This document shows positions 17,477-25,856 of a stretch of DNA of 64,000 nt, one piece after another (positions within the stretch are counted from its first letter, which is position 1; each line of letters opens with the position of its first letter). A program made the position numbers and the translations under genes. Origin of the DNA: Vibrio mimicus CAIM 602. GTDB lineage: Bacteria > Pseudomonadota > Gammaproteobacteria > Enterobacterales > Vibrionaceae. The stretch is taken from NCBI RefSeq assembly GCF_000338875.1, contig NZ_AOMO01000044.1, forward strand, positions 62,001-126,000, written 5' to 3'. Below the pieces are notes generated by a model that searched no databases, was not told where the DNA came from, and saw only the letters and a list, made by a program, of their open reading frames with translations.

Positions 17477-19135
17477 ATGCTGCAACCGACCACTGGCTCT
17501 CACGCGCAAAAAGCTCTGCTTTCAGAGCGAATTAATAAGCTGGCCAGAGCGCTCTCTGATGGTGTGTATGAGCGAGAAAATACCATCAAACTCTGTTTGC
17601 TAACGGCGTTAGCGGGCGAGAGCGTGTTCTTGCTTGGCCCTCCGGGGATCGCCAAAAGTTTAATCGCGAAACGTTTAATCCAAGCATTCGACAACAGCAG
17701 CTACTTTGAATATCTGATGACTCGCTTTTCAACGCCTGAAGAAGTCTTCGGGCCTCTGAGCATTCAAGAGTTGAAAGATAACGGCCGATATGTGCGCTTA
17801 ACCAAAGGCTACTTGCCAACTGCACAAGTGGTTTTCTTAGATGAAATTTGGAAAGCGGGCCCTGCAATTCTGAATACCTTATTGACGGTCGTGAACGAAA
17901 AAACCTTCAAAAACGGCAGTGAGATTGAAGCTGTTCCGATGCGTTTGCTGGTGACGGCTTCCAACGAATTACCAGATGAGGATAGCGGACTTGAAGCACT
18001 TTATGACCGTATGTTGGTGCGCATATTCGTTAACCGAATTCAGAACAAGCAAAATTTCAAATCCATGTTGACCGTTGGCACCGCGCAAGAAGCCCAAATT
18101 CCTGCTGGGCTGGCAATTACCGATGAAGAGTATCATCAGTGGCAGAAGCAACTCGACAAGCTTGAGTTAACCGATGATGTGTTTGAAAAACTTTACCAGT
18201 TGAAAACCATGGTTGAGGAGCGCTCAAAAGAGAGTGCAGGCTCCGACTTAGAGATGTACGTCTCTGACCGTCGTTGGAAAAAGGCTGCCAAACTATTGAA
18301 AGCCAGCGCATTCTTTAACGGCCGTGATGAGATAAACCCTCTTGATCTGCTGCTGTTGCAAAACTGTCTGTGGAATACGCCGGAGTCACACGAAGTGGTG
18401 CATGAGGTGATTCGCGAATTTGCATTACGCTACGCGTTTGATCAAGCTGAAGTAGAACAGCAGTTAGATGTGTGCCGACTTGAACTTGCCCAAATTCAGG
18501 AAGAGTTGGAATCTGAGTTCGCTATGGTTCTGTCACTTGAAACGTCCAATGGCTTAATCAAAAAACAGGTTCATCATCAGTATGATCTATCCGATGCCAA
18601 AATCTACAAGGTGGGAATGACCCCAGATCTGATCAAACTGGTGTTGCTGCAAAGCAATATGTCGGTTTCTGAAGGCGAAAAGGGCGATAGCCGTTGGATC
18701 TATGTACAAAAAAGTGAGTTGGAACGCGTGATTAAAGAAGGTCATGGTGAAGCCTATGGCTACGTGAACCAAAACACCAACCTATGTCGTCTGCGTTTTG
18801 ATCTCGATGCCAGCAATAATCTTGTGATTAAAGACATCGCCAACCGATCTGTATTGGTGGCTATGGTGACCAAACAAGGTTTAGAGGAAACGCTTTATCA
18901 AAATTGGGTGACGAAAGCGAATCAGGCGATGGCGCAACTGACTCACGCTGAGCATCATTTGCGTAAAGTGCGACTGAAATTCCATGATGCTTTGCCACAC
19001 AGCTTTATTGATCCAGAGCTTCCAACCGCGATGGAAGCAACATTGCACACACTGCAGCAGCATTTGGAATCTTCCCAAATTGAATGTGTGCGTAGCGTGA
19101 TGCGTATTCGCAATCTCAACCAATTTTTCGCCTAA
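17477..19135 (+). CDS. ravA: MoxR-family AAA+ ATPase RavA
   Basis: RavA is a MoxR-class AAA+ ATPase that works with the VWA protein ViaA; in E. coli the pair interacts with LdcI and with respiratory and Fe-S proteins. Walker A is GPPGIAKS (residues 54-61), Walker B is VVFLDEIWK (about 115-123), followed by the sensor segment TASNELP. The C-terminal half has the LARA/triple-helical region of the family. I start at 17477 (552 residues), preceded by GAGGA 8 bases upstream; an ATG at 17417 would add 20 residues. The product is about 50 residues longer than E. coli RavA. viaA follows after 8 bases. Confidence 0.9.
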   Translation: MLQPTTGSHAQKALLSERINKLARALSDGVYERENTIKLCLLTALAGESVFLLGPPGIAKSLIAKRLIQAFDNSSYFEYLMTRFSTPEEVFGPLSIQELKDNGRYVRLTKGYLPTAQVVFLDEIWKAGPAILNTLLTVVNEKTFKNGSEIEAVPMRLLVTASNELPDEDSGLEALYDRMLVRIFVNRIQNKQNFKSMLTVGTAQEAQIPAGLAITDEEYHQWQKQLDKLELTDDVFEKLYQLKTMVEERSKESAGSDLEMYVSDRRWKKAAKLLKASAFFNGRDEINPLDLLLLQNCLWNTPESHEVVHEVIREFALRYAFDQAEVEQQLDVCRLELAQIQEELESEFAMVLSLETSNGLIKKQVHHQYDLSDAKIYKVGMTPDLIKLVLLQSNMSVSEGEKGDSRWIYVQKSELERVIKEGHGEAYGYVNQNTNLCRLRFDLDASNNLVIKDIANRSVLVAMVTKQGLEETLYQNWVTKANQAMAQLTHAEHHLRKVRLKFHDALPHSFIDPELPTAMEATLHTLQQHLESSQIECVRSVMRIRNLNQFFA

Positions 19136-19143
19136 GGATTTTT

Positions 19144-20589
19144 ATGTTAGGAGCTGACGCTCTCAATCTGGTGATAAGTATTGCTGAATCGGGTCTGATT
19201 GATACGGCTGTCAACGATTTGGTGGCGCGATCGCAGGTGATGATGATGGCTGAAAACCGAGGTGTAGGAACCTCGGTAAAAAACCATCTTCTAAAATGGC
19301 GCAGCAATGTGCGACGTCGCATGACCAAGGTGTGCGAAACCGAGCGTTTTCAACGTGAACTCGCGCTCTATCAAGAAGTGATCCACTGGGATGAAGCGAC
19401 CTTCTTTGAACAAGTTCCTGAAGTCGTGAAAAAGCTCGAATGGGATTCGGCATTTTACTTGGAAGCTCGCCGACTGCTCGAAAAAGAAAAGCTGCACCAT
19501 AATCCCATGTTTCCCCATTTCTTTTGTGACCAATGGTATAAATCGCTTTCTGATGCCATTCGTAAAGCACAATTGTTGGAGCTAACGGCCAACAAAGAGC
19601 GCATGCTTGCTGATCTTTATCAACGTATGGAAACCATGCGCAATATGGATAAAGTGACGGAAGCGGGTGATGAAGCCATTGTTGGGCGCTTATGGGATAT
19701 GGCGGCAGCAAAGCTAAGCCGCAATGATCTCACGGTGATGAAACGTTATGCCGAGTTCCTTAAAAAACACAAAGGGATGCAGGAGATCGCCGAGCAGCTT
19801 GGTCGCATGGCAGGGCAAGTCAATGATCCTGACCTTAACCGCGCTCCTGCAGAAGAGTTGCAAATGGTCGAAGAGCGCTCTGATGAAGCGACCGATGATA
19901 TTGTTGGTATTCATGAAAGCGACGATCTGAATAAACTCTTGCCTAACGAAACCATGTTTTTGGCTTATCCGGAACTTGAAGTGGTGTTCTATAAGCATCT
20001 GGTCGACAAGCGCTTAATGAACTACCGCATGCAAGGTAAATCACGCACGCTGCGTAAAGTTCGGGCGCATCGTCCTGACAACAAGCAGATCGACATTGAA
20101 AAAGGGCCATTCGTGATTTGTGTGGATGCCTCTGGGTCAATGAGTGGTTTTCCTGAGCAATCAGCCAAAGCCATGGCTTATGCACTGATGCAAATTGCAC
20201 TCGCAGAGGATCGCGATTGCTACGTTATGCTTTTCTCTTCCGAGTTCATTACCTATGAATTAACTCGCCAAGATGGATTGCGCGAAGCGAGCGATTTTCT
20301 CAGCTACTCCTTCCACGGTGGTACGGACTTTGAGCCGGTGATCCTCAAATCGATTGAATTAATGAGTAGCGATAAATACCGCAACGGTGATTTGGTTGTG
20401 ATGTCGGACTTTATCGCACCAAAGCAGAGTGATGAGCTACTTGCGAAAGTGGAAGAACTCAAAGCGCGCAAAAACCGTTTTCATGCCATTAGTTTATCGA
20501 AATATGGCAACCCACAGTTGATGAGTATGTTTGATCACTGCTGGAGCTATCACCCAAGCTTGGTAGGACGCTTAATGAAGAAGTGGTAA
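19144..20589 (+). CDS. viaA: VWA-domain protein ViaA
   Basis: Partner of RavA, 481 residues. The N-terminal two thirds is the helical ViaA-specific region. The C-terminal third is a von Willebrand factor A domain with an intact metal-ion-dependent adhesion site: DASGSMSG at about residue 325, then a conserved GGTDFEP (threonine ligand) and VVMSDF. This domain binds a divalent cation and stimulates the ATPase. Start is set by AAGGA just before the ATG at 19144. The gene ends about 170 bases before the tRNA-Cys gene, with no clear terminator. Confidence 0.92.
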   Translation: MLGADALNLVISIAESGLIDTAVNDLVARSQVMMMAENRGVGTSVKNHLLKWRSNVRRRMTKVCETERFQRELALYQEVIHWDEATFFEQVPEVVKKLEWDSAFYLEARRLLEKEKLHHNPMFPHFFCDQWYKSLSDAIRKAQLLELTANKERMLADLYQRMETMRNMDKVTEAGDEAIVGRLWDMAAAKLSRNDLTVMKRYAEFLKKHKGMQEIAEQLGRMAGQVNDPDLNRAPAEELQMVEERSDEATDDIVGIHESDDLNKLLPNETMFLAYPELEVVFYKHLVDKRLMNYRMQGKSRTLRKVRAHRPDNKQIDIEKGPFVICVDASGSMSGFPEQSAKAMAYALMQIALAEDRDCYVMLFSSEFITYELTRQDGLREASDFLSYSFHGGTDFEPVILKSIELMSSDKYRNGDLVVMSDFIAPKQSDELLAKVEELKARKNRFHAISLSKYGNPQLMSMFDHCWSYHPSLVGRLMKKW

Positions 20590-20684
20590 CCGGGAGTAAT
20601 CTGTGGTGTTCCGCTGCATTACGCATGTTAGTTAAACAAATCGTTGTAATTCTCAGCAAATGAACCATGATTTCGTTTTTTTGT

Positions 20685-20712
20685 TTGACTCAGCTCGCAT
20701 AATCCGTAAAGT
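20685..20712 (+). promoter_or_regulatory. tRNA-Cys promoter
   Basis: TTGACT (20685-20690), a 16-base spacer and TAAAGT (20707-20712) followed by GC-rich ACGC. The same layout recurs before the tRNA-Leu/tRNA-Cys pair at 29460, sharing the words AATCCGT and AAAGTACGC, which supports both calls. Confidence 0.6.
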
Positions 20713-20756
20713 ACGCAGCGAAAGCAGCAAGGGAGACCACCTTGTTTGACTTCAGA

Positions 20757-20830
20757 GGCGCGTTGGCAGAGTGGCCATGCAGCGGATTGCAAATCCGTGG
20801 ACCTCGGTTCGACTCCGGGACGCGCCTCCA
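20757..20830 (+). tRNA. tRNA-Cys (GCA)
   Basis: A 74-base cloverleaf with encoded CCA. The acceptor GGCGCGT pairs with ACGCGCC, discriminator base is T, anticodon GCA is at 20789-20791, and the T arm reads GGTTCGACTCC. A second copy at 29665 differs only at tRNA base 44 (G here, A there). Confidence 0.97.
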
Positions 20831-20855
20831 TTCTTTTATGAAGTCAGAAACTAAG

Positions 20856-20877
20856 CCAGCCATGAGCTGGTTTTTTT
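20856..20877 (+). terminator. Terminator after tRNA-Cys
   Basis: CCAGC-CATGA-GCTGG followed by seven T residues, 25 bases beyond the tRNA 3' end. The stretch from here to the artP start (about 235 bases) holds no gene. Confidence 0.8.
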
Positions 20878-21032
20878 ACGTCTGTTTTCTGCCATTGAGG
20901 CAGCTTCCGTTACTCAACCTCTCCATACCTGACTTTTTACTCCCCCTATCACGATTTATGCATAGTTTTGTGGTTTAACCAGTCATTCTTGCTATTCTTA
21001 TGGCGTTTTTTTATACAAATAGTCAGTTGTTT

Positions 21033-21070
21033 TTGATTTTATACATTTTTATTGCATAAAAATCCGTTCG
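21033..21070 (+). promoter_or_regulatory. Possible artP promoter with ArgR-box-like sequence
   Basis: TTGATT (21033-21038) and CATAAA (21055-21060) are spaced by 16 bases. Overlapping the -10 element, TGCATAAAAATCCG (from 21053) matches the ArgR half-site pattern TGAAT-N4-ATTCA at 7 of 10 positions. Arginine repression of this operon would be expected, but the match is weak. Confidence 0.3.
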
Positions 21071-21113
21071 TAGTAGTATGAACGGCAGATGATAATTAAT
21101 GCAGTATGTCAGC

Positions 21114-21841
21114 ATGAGTATTCGAGTTAACGGAATTAACAAGTCTTATGGCACCACAAAGGTGCTGCACGATATCAGTTTTGAATGTGCTAACGGTGAA
21201 ACCTTGGTATTGCTTGGCCCAAGTGGTGCAGGCAAAAGTTCTTTGCTGCGTGTGCTCAATCTATTAGAGACTGCCGATCACGGCCAACTGCATATCGCCC
21301 ATCAAGATTTTGATTTTTCTCAAACCCCTTCCGAGCAACAAGCTTAGCGCTACGCCGTAAAGTTGGCATGGTATTTCAGCAATACCACCTATGGCCGCAC
21401 ATGACAGTATTGGACAACTTGATTGAAGCGCCAGTGAAAGTCTCTGGTGTTGCCAAAACACAAGCTAAGCAACAAGCGATGGAAATTCTAACCACCTTAC
21501 AATTGGCTGATAAAGCGGATGCGTGGCCGTTGCAACTTTCTGGTGGCCAGCAGCAACGCGTGGCGATCGCTCGTGCGTTGATGATGAAACCTGACGTGTT
21601 GTTGTTTGATGAGCCGACTGCTGCGCTTGATCCTGAAATCACGAACCAAGTCGTGAAAATCATCAGAGAGTTAAGTGGAACGGGTATTACCCAAGTCGTC
21701 GTCACCCATGAAGTGGATTTTGCCAAGAAAATTGCTAGTCATGTGCTTTACCTTGAGAAGGGCCGCATTATTGAGCATGGCACTCACGACGCCTTTATTC
21801 ATCCGCAGACACCACAGTTTGCTGATTATTTAAAACATTAG
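21114..21841 (+). pseudogene. artP: Arginine ABC transporter ATPase ArtP, frameshifted
   Basis: ATP-binding subunit of the arginine importer. The first part (21114-21347) has Walker A GPSGAGKS and closely follows E. coli ArtP ([13 protein letters not shown] start). A TAG at 21345-21347 ends this frame in a -1 shift. The second frame (from before 21368 to 21841) carries the Q loop [12 protein letters not shown], signature [15 protein letters not shown], Walker [15 protein letters not shown] and the switch histidine VTHEV. Adding one T at 21344-21345 (GCTTTAGCG) restores [14 protein letters not shown], equal in length to the homologous stretch of E. coli ArtP, and a 242-residue protein. Apart from this base the gene is intact. 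Without repair the two halves would not form a working ATPase, disabling the whole transporter. Confidence 0.85.
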
Positions 21842-21954
21842 GTTTAGAACACGAGCTTTAATACAACAGCTTGAAAACATAAGTTATCTGACTTTAGCCC
21901 ACAGATTCTGGCCATTGATGCGGCCAGATTTCGCAGAACACATGGAGTATTGCA

Positions 21955-22686
21955 ATGAAAAAGATCCTATTAGCGTCTTTGATCGGTTTAGTATCGGCTA
22001 GCGCTGCTGCGCAGCAAGAAATCAAGTTTGTGATGGAAGCGACTTACGCGCCATTTGAATACATGGATGAGAACAACCAGATCCAAGGCTTCGACGTCGA
22101 TTTGGCGAATGCCCTGTGTAAGCAGCTTGAAGCGAAATGCAGTTTCCACAACCAAGCTTTTGACAGTTTGATCCCTGCGCTGAAATTCAAGCGTTATGAC
22201 GCGGCAATCTCTGCAATGGACATTACTGAAGCGCGTTTGGAGCAAGTAAGCTTCTCTAATCCTTACTATGACAACTCGGCAGCGTTTGTTTCACTGGCGG
22301 GTAAAGTAGCTGATCAAGCGGCACTGAAAGGTAAGCGTGTGGGCGTACAAAATGGTTCAACCCACCAAAGCTTTCTGTTAGAGCAATTGCCTGATGTGGT
22401 TGCGGTACCTTACTCAAGCTACCAAGATGCGTTCATTGATATGAAGAATGGCCGTATTGACTCAGTATTTGGTGATACTGCCGTTGTTGCTGAATGGTTC
22501 AAAGGCGATAACAACCTGACTTATGTCGGTGAGCGTGTCACGAACGCGCAGTACTTCGGTAACGGTTTTGGTATTGCGGTGAATAAAGATAACCAAGCAC
22601 TAGTCGATCAGCTCAACGCCGCTTTGGAAGCAGTGAAAGAGAACGGCGAATACGCAGCGATCTTTAATAAGTATTTCGGAAACTAA
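21955..22686 (+). CDS. artI: Arginine-binding periplasmic protein
   Basis: Family 3 solute-binding protein of 243 residues. A cleavable signal peptide (MKKILLASLIGLVSASAAA, cut near residue 19) is followed by the conserved ATYAPFEYMDENNQIQGFDVD and the DAAISAMDITEARLEQV segment typical of lysine/arginine/ornithine binding proteins. E. coli has two such proteins, ArtI and ArtJ; position between artP and artQ favours the name artI. It delivers arginine to ArtQM in the inner membrane. The 113-base gap from artP holds no gene, and a GGAG-type site precedes the ATG. Confidence 0.9.
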   Translation: MKKILLASLIGLVSASAAAQQEIKFVMEATYAPFEYMDENNQIQGFDVDLANALCKQLEAKCSFHNQAFDSLIPALKFKRYDAAISAMDITEARLEQVSFSNPYYDNSAAFVSLAGKVADQAALKGKRVGVQNGSTHQSFLLEQLPDVVAVPYSSYQDAFIDMKNGRIDSVFGDTAVVAEWFKGDNNLTYVGERVTNAQYFGNGFGIAVNKDNQALVDQLNAALEAVKENGEYAAIFNKYFGN

Positions 22687-22687
22687 G

Positions 22688-23377
22688 ATGGTGTTAACGG
22701 GCTACTCTTTATCACTGGTACAAGCAAGCTGGATGACGCTGCAAATTGCGTTTGCCAGCTTGCTGGTTGGTTTACTGTTGGCACTTGTATTTGCCAGCGG
22801 TGAAATGGCAAAACTCAAACTGATTAAATGGCCAACCACCTTGTTGGTCACTGTGATCCGAGGTTTGCCTGAGCTTTTAGTGGTGTTGTTTATCTACTTC
22901 GGTTCGACCCAAGTGCTGTTTTTGATCACTGGTGAATTTATTGAGATCAGCCCGTTTATCTCTGGTGTGATTGCCTTATCACTGATTTTTGCCTCCTACG
23001 CCTCGCAGACACTGCGCGGTGCATTAAAAGCAGTAGGCCGAGGTCAGCGCGAAGCAGCAAGTGCGTTAGGAATTCCTCCTGCTCATGCGTTTTTTCGCAT
23101 AGTTCTCCCGCAAGCCGTCCGTCACGCTTTACCCGGTTTAATGAACCAATGGCTGGTGCTACTTAAAGATACCGCGTTAGTTTCTTTGATTGGTGTGACG
23201 GATCTGCTGAAACAAGCGCAGCTTACTTCCGCTGCAACCCATGAGGCCTTTACGTGGTACGCCACGGCCGCTGCTGTATATCTAGTGATCACTTTGATCA
23301 CTCAACGCGCCGTAAAAGTGATTGATAATAAGTTTTCTGTACAAGGAATGAGCCTTAGCCAAGGAGCCAGCGCATGA
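22688..23377 (+). CDS. artQ: Arginine ABC transporter permease ArtQ
   Basis: A 229-residue inner-membrane permease of the polar amino acid (HisMQ) class with about five helices. The EAA loop that docks to the ATPase is visible as GQREAASALGIPPAHAFFRIVLP, with the conserved G nine residues after EAA. It starts one base after the artI stop and overlaps artM by 4 bases (ATGA), so artI-Q-M are translationally linked. The protein would pair with ArtM to form the transmembrane channel. Confidence 0.92.
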   Translation: MVLTGYSLSLVQASWMTLQIAFASLLVGLLLALVFASGEMAKLKLIKWPTTLLVTVIRGLPELLVVLFIYFGSTQVLFLITGEFIEISPFISGVIALSLIFASYASQTLRGALKAVGRGQREAASALGIPPAHAFFRIVLPQAVRHALPGLMNQWLVLLKDTALVSLIGVTDLLKQAQLTSAATHEAFTWYATAAAVYLVITLITQRAVKVIDNKFSVQGMSLSQGASA

Positions 23378-24042
23378 AAGAGCAACATCTATGGCAACTG
23401 CTTGAAGGCTTAGGTACCAGCTTACAACTTACCGCCGCTTCGCTGCTGGTGGGATGTATTCTATCGTTATTGATGACCATCAGCTTAGTCATGCGCACGC
23501 CCATTGTGCATTGGTTTAGTCGTGCTTTGATTACGCTGTTTACGGGGACACCGCTTCTGGTGCAGATTTTCTTGGTCTACTACGGCCCGGGGCAGTTTGA
23601 GTGGATCCGTGAAAGTGTACTTTGGGTATGGCTGAGTCAACCTTGGTTCTGCGCTATGTTTGCTTTGGCACTCAATACTGCGGCTTATAGCACCCAGCTA
23701 TTTAAAGGGGCTTTCAACGCTATTCCAAGTGGGCAATGGCAAGCGTGCCGCGCGTTAGGCATGAACAAAATCGCTACGTTGCGCGTGTTGCTGCCTTATG
23801 CATTACGCCGAGCTGTGCCTGCTTATTCCAACGAAGTGATTCTGGTGTTCAAAGGCACTTCTCTTGCTAGCACGATCACCATTATGGACTTGATGGGATA
23901 CGCTCAGCGGATCAACGCCCAAACCTACGATACATTAACGGTATTTGGGGTCGCGGGTGCCTTCTATCTCGCCGTTAACGGTGTACTGACATTACTCTTC
24001 CGCCAGATTGAGAAAAAAGCTTTAGCGTTTGAAGCTTATTAA
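23374..24042 (+). CDS. artM: Arginine ABC transporter permease ArtM
   Basis: Second permease subunit, 222 residues, with about five hydrophobic helices. The EAA-type loop appears as GQWQACRALGMNKIATLRVLLP, a slightly diverged version in which EAA reads QAC, as is common in ArtM. It overlaps the end of artQ by 4 bases, the standard art arrangement. It is the last gene of the operon and converges on fdhD, 30 bases beyond, without a convincing hairpin between them. Confidence 0.92.
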   Translation: MKEQHLWQLLEGLGTSLQLTAASLLVGCILSLLMTISLVMRTPIVHWFSRALITLFTGTPLLVQIFLVYYGPGQFEWIRESVLWVWLSQPWFCAMFALALNTAAYSTQLFKGAFNAIPSGQWQACRALGMNKIATLRVLLPYALRRAVPAYSNEVILVFKGTSLASTITIMDLMGYAQRINAQTYDTLTVFGVAGAFYLAVNGVLTLLFRQIEKKALAFEAY

Positions 24043-24072
24043 GCGCTTTCTCTTTCAGGCAATGATGCATCG

Positions 24073-24939
24073 TTACAATGAAGAGTACAGATTGACAATA
24101 TTGCTGTTCATTTGTGCTGGGCTATAAAGACGTGGTGCGCCTTCTTTTGGTAAGTGAATGAGATTTAAATGGTGGCGACGAGCCCACTGCACGGTTAATG
24201 CAGTGGGAGCGGAGAGTGTAACCAAGGTTGCGATTTTTGCGCGTACCGCTTTATGAATCAATTCCAAGCTACAGCGGCTGGTCATGACAACAAACCCTCG
24301 TCGTGGATCGATTTTCGCGCCAATGATCGCACCAATCAGTTTATCTAACGCGTTGTGGCGGCCAATATCTTCACGACAAAGTGCTACATTTCCAGCTTCG
24401 TTAACATAAAGCGCGGCATGCAGTGCTCCACTGTAGCGTGCGAGCACTTGGGCTTGTTGAATACGTTCACGCAAACCGTCAAATAGGGTGGGGCAAGGTG
24501 GTGAGACTTGGGTAAGAGGCGTGAGCGTGGGCAGTGCTTGTTCCAGAGCCTCGACACCACAGATGCCGCAACCACTGGTACCTGCTAACTGACGGCGCTG
24601 TGTTTTGAGTGACCAAAATGCGCGGTTGGTAATTTCCACAGCTGCATGGTGGGATTCTTGATTCACACTCAATTGCACATCGTGTATTGCGCTGGCTGAT
24701 TCCACAATGCCACTGCTGAGACTGAAACCTTTGACGAAGTCTTCGAGATTGCCCGGTGTCACCATCATGACGGCATAGCTGATACCGTTATAGCTGATTG
24801 ATAGCGCAGTTTCACTGGCGAGGGCCGATGTGCCTGTTGTTTGCTCCGCATTCATTGCAACATATTCGTACTGCTCTGGTGCTGGTGGCGAAAAATTCGG
24901 TTCAGCCAATTCAATGAACTGAGCAACGGTACACGACAT
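24073..24939 (-). CDS. fdhD: Formate dehydrogenase accessory sulfurtransferase FdhD
   Basis: FdhD passes sulfur from the cysteine desulfurase IscS to the molybdenum cofactor before insertion into formate dehydrogenase-type enzymes. The 288-residue protein carries the essential CxxC loop at Cys124 and Cys127 (TSGCGICG), almost the same positions as in E. coli. The segments LEDFVKGF and CREDIGRHNALDKLIG are also typical. The start has GAGGAA 7 bases upstream and lies 14 bases after the LysR gene's stop, so the regulator and fdhD form one unit. The YdeP-type molybdoenzyme gene, 2 kb away, is an obvious candidate client. Confidence 0.93.
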   Translation of the reverse strand: MSCTVAQFIELAEPNFSPPAPEQYEYVAMNAEQTTGTSALASETALSISYNGISYAVMMVTPGNLEDFVKGFSLSSGIVESASAIHDVQLSVNQESHHAAVEITNRAFWSLKTQRRQLAGTSGCGICGVEALEQALPTLTPLTQVSPPCPTLFDGLRERIQQAQVLARYSGALHAALYVNEAGNVALCREDIGRHNALDKLIGAIIGAKIDPRRGFVVMTSRCSLELIHKAVRAKIATLVTLSAPTALTVQWARRHHLNLIHLPKEGAPRLYSPAQMNSNIVNLYSSL

Positions 24940-24953
24940 GCAAATTTCCTCAG

Positions 24954-25856
24954 CTATTGGGTTAGCAAATTATCGGTAGTAAACAGTTCCTGTGCTTTAG
25001 CAAAGCAGCGTTCTGCCAGCGCTGAGCGAGGTTCCGCTTTACGCATCAATAAACCAATACGTGAATGAACTTCCGCTCCTGCAATCGGGATCATACGCAG
25101 GTGTTCATTCATGGTTTCCATACCACTGTTTAATGGCATGATGGCGCAGCACAACCCAGCATTAACAGCTTGAAGTAGCTGAAACGTGGAGTCACTTTCC
25201 AGCAGAATATTCGGTGTGATGCCTTTACTACTAAAGCTTAAATCAATGGATTTACGGTAATGCATCCCTTTAGTGAGTAGGCCTAGGGGCATTTGAGTTA
25301 AATGTTCCCAGTCCAGTTGTGGATCAGAAAAGGTGAAATGGCGAGCATCGTGTAGTAAACCAAGGCTGGTGGCAGAGAGTTCCAGTACTTCAAAATGAGA
25401 AATATCCACTTGATCAAGATAACAAAGCCCAAGATCAAGTTGGTTTCGATTTAAGCCATCCACTACTTGTTTAGACGTGATCGAACAGAGCTGGTAGCGT
25501 AATTCTGGGTAGCATTTGGCAATTGGCTCTAGCAGCTCCATTGGGTTCAAGCTGGCAAGTGGTACCATGCCAAAACGTAGGCTGCCCACCAGTTGACCAC
25601 GGCAGTTAGCCGCTTCAGCTTGTAAGCCATCATGTGCTACAAGCACACTTCGCGCCCAAGCTAAAATGCGTTCTCCCGCTTCGGTAAAACCTTCAAAACG
25701 TTGTCCACGATTAATCAAGGTGAGTTGCAGCTCATCTTCCAGATTACGAATTCGCATCGACAACGTAGGTTGAGTGATGTGACACATTGCTGCGGCTTGC
25801 CCAAAATGTTGGGTTTCGTCGAGAGCAACGAGGAATTTCAATTGCTTAATGTCCAT
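24954..25856 (-). CDS. LysR family transcriptional regulator
   Basis: A 300-residue LysR-type regulator. The winged helix-turn-helix occupies residues 1-60 (MDIKQLKFLVALDETQHFGQ, then ITQPTLSMRIRNLEDEL), followed by a linker helix and a periplasmic-binding-like effector domain with the usual LGLLTKG-type segment. It is upstream of fdhD in the same transcript and divergent from the molybdopterin oxidoreductase gene across a 1-kb region, so it may control either or both. The effector is unknown. Confidence 0.9.
   Translation of the reverse strand: MDIKQLKFLVALDETQHFGQAAAMCHITQPTLSMRIRNLEDELQLTLINRGQRFEGFTEAGERILAWARSVLVAHDGLQAEAANCRGQLVGSLRFGMVPLASLNPMELLEPIAKCYPELRYQLCSITSKQVVDGLNRNQLDLGLCYLDQVDISHFEVLELSATSLGLLHDARHFTFSDPQLDWEHLTQMPLGLLTKGMHYRKSIDLSFSSKGITPNILLESDSTFQLLQAVNAGLCCAIMPLNSGMETMNEHLRMIPIAGAEVHSRIGLLMRKAEPRSALAERCFAKAQELFTTDNLLTQ

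Noticed and set aside
20742..20978. Plus-strand frame across the tRNA-Cys at 20757
   Set aside because: It reads straight through a tRNA and its terminator; the RNA gene explains the sequence.
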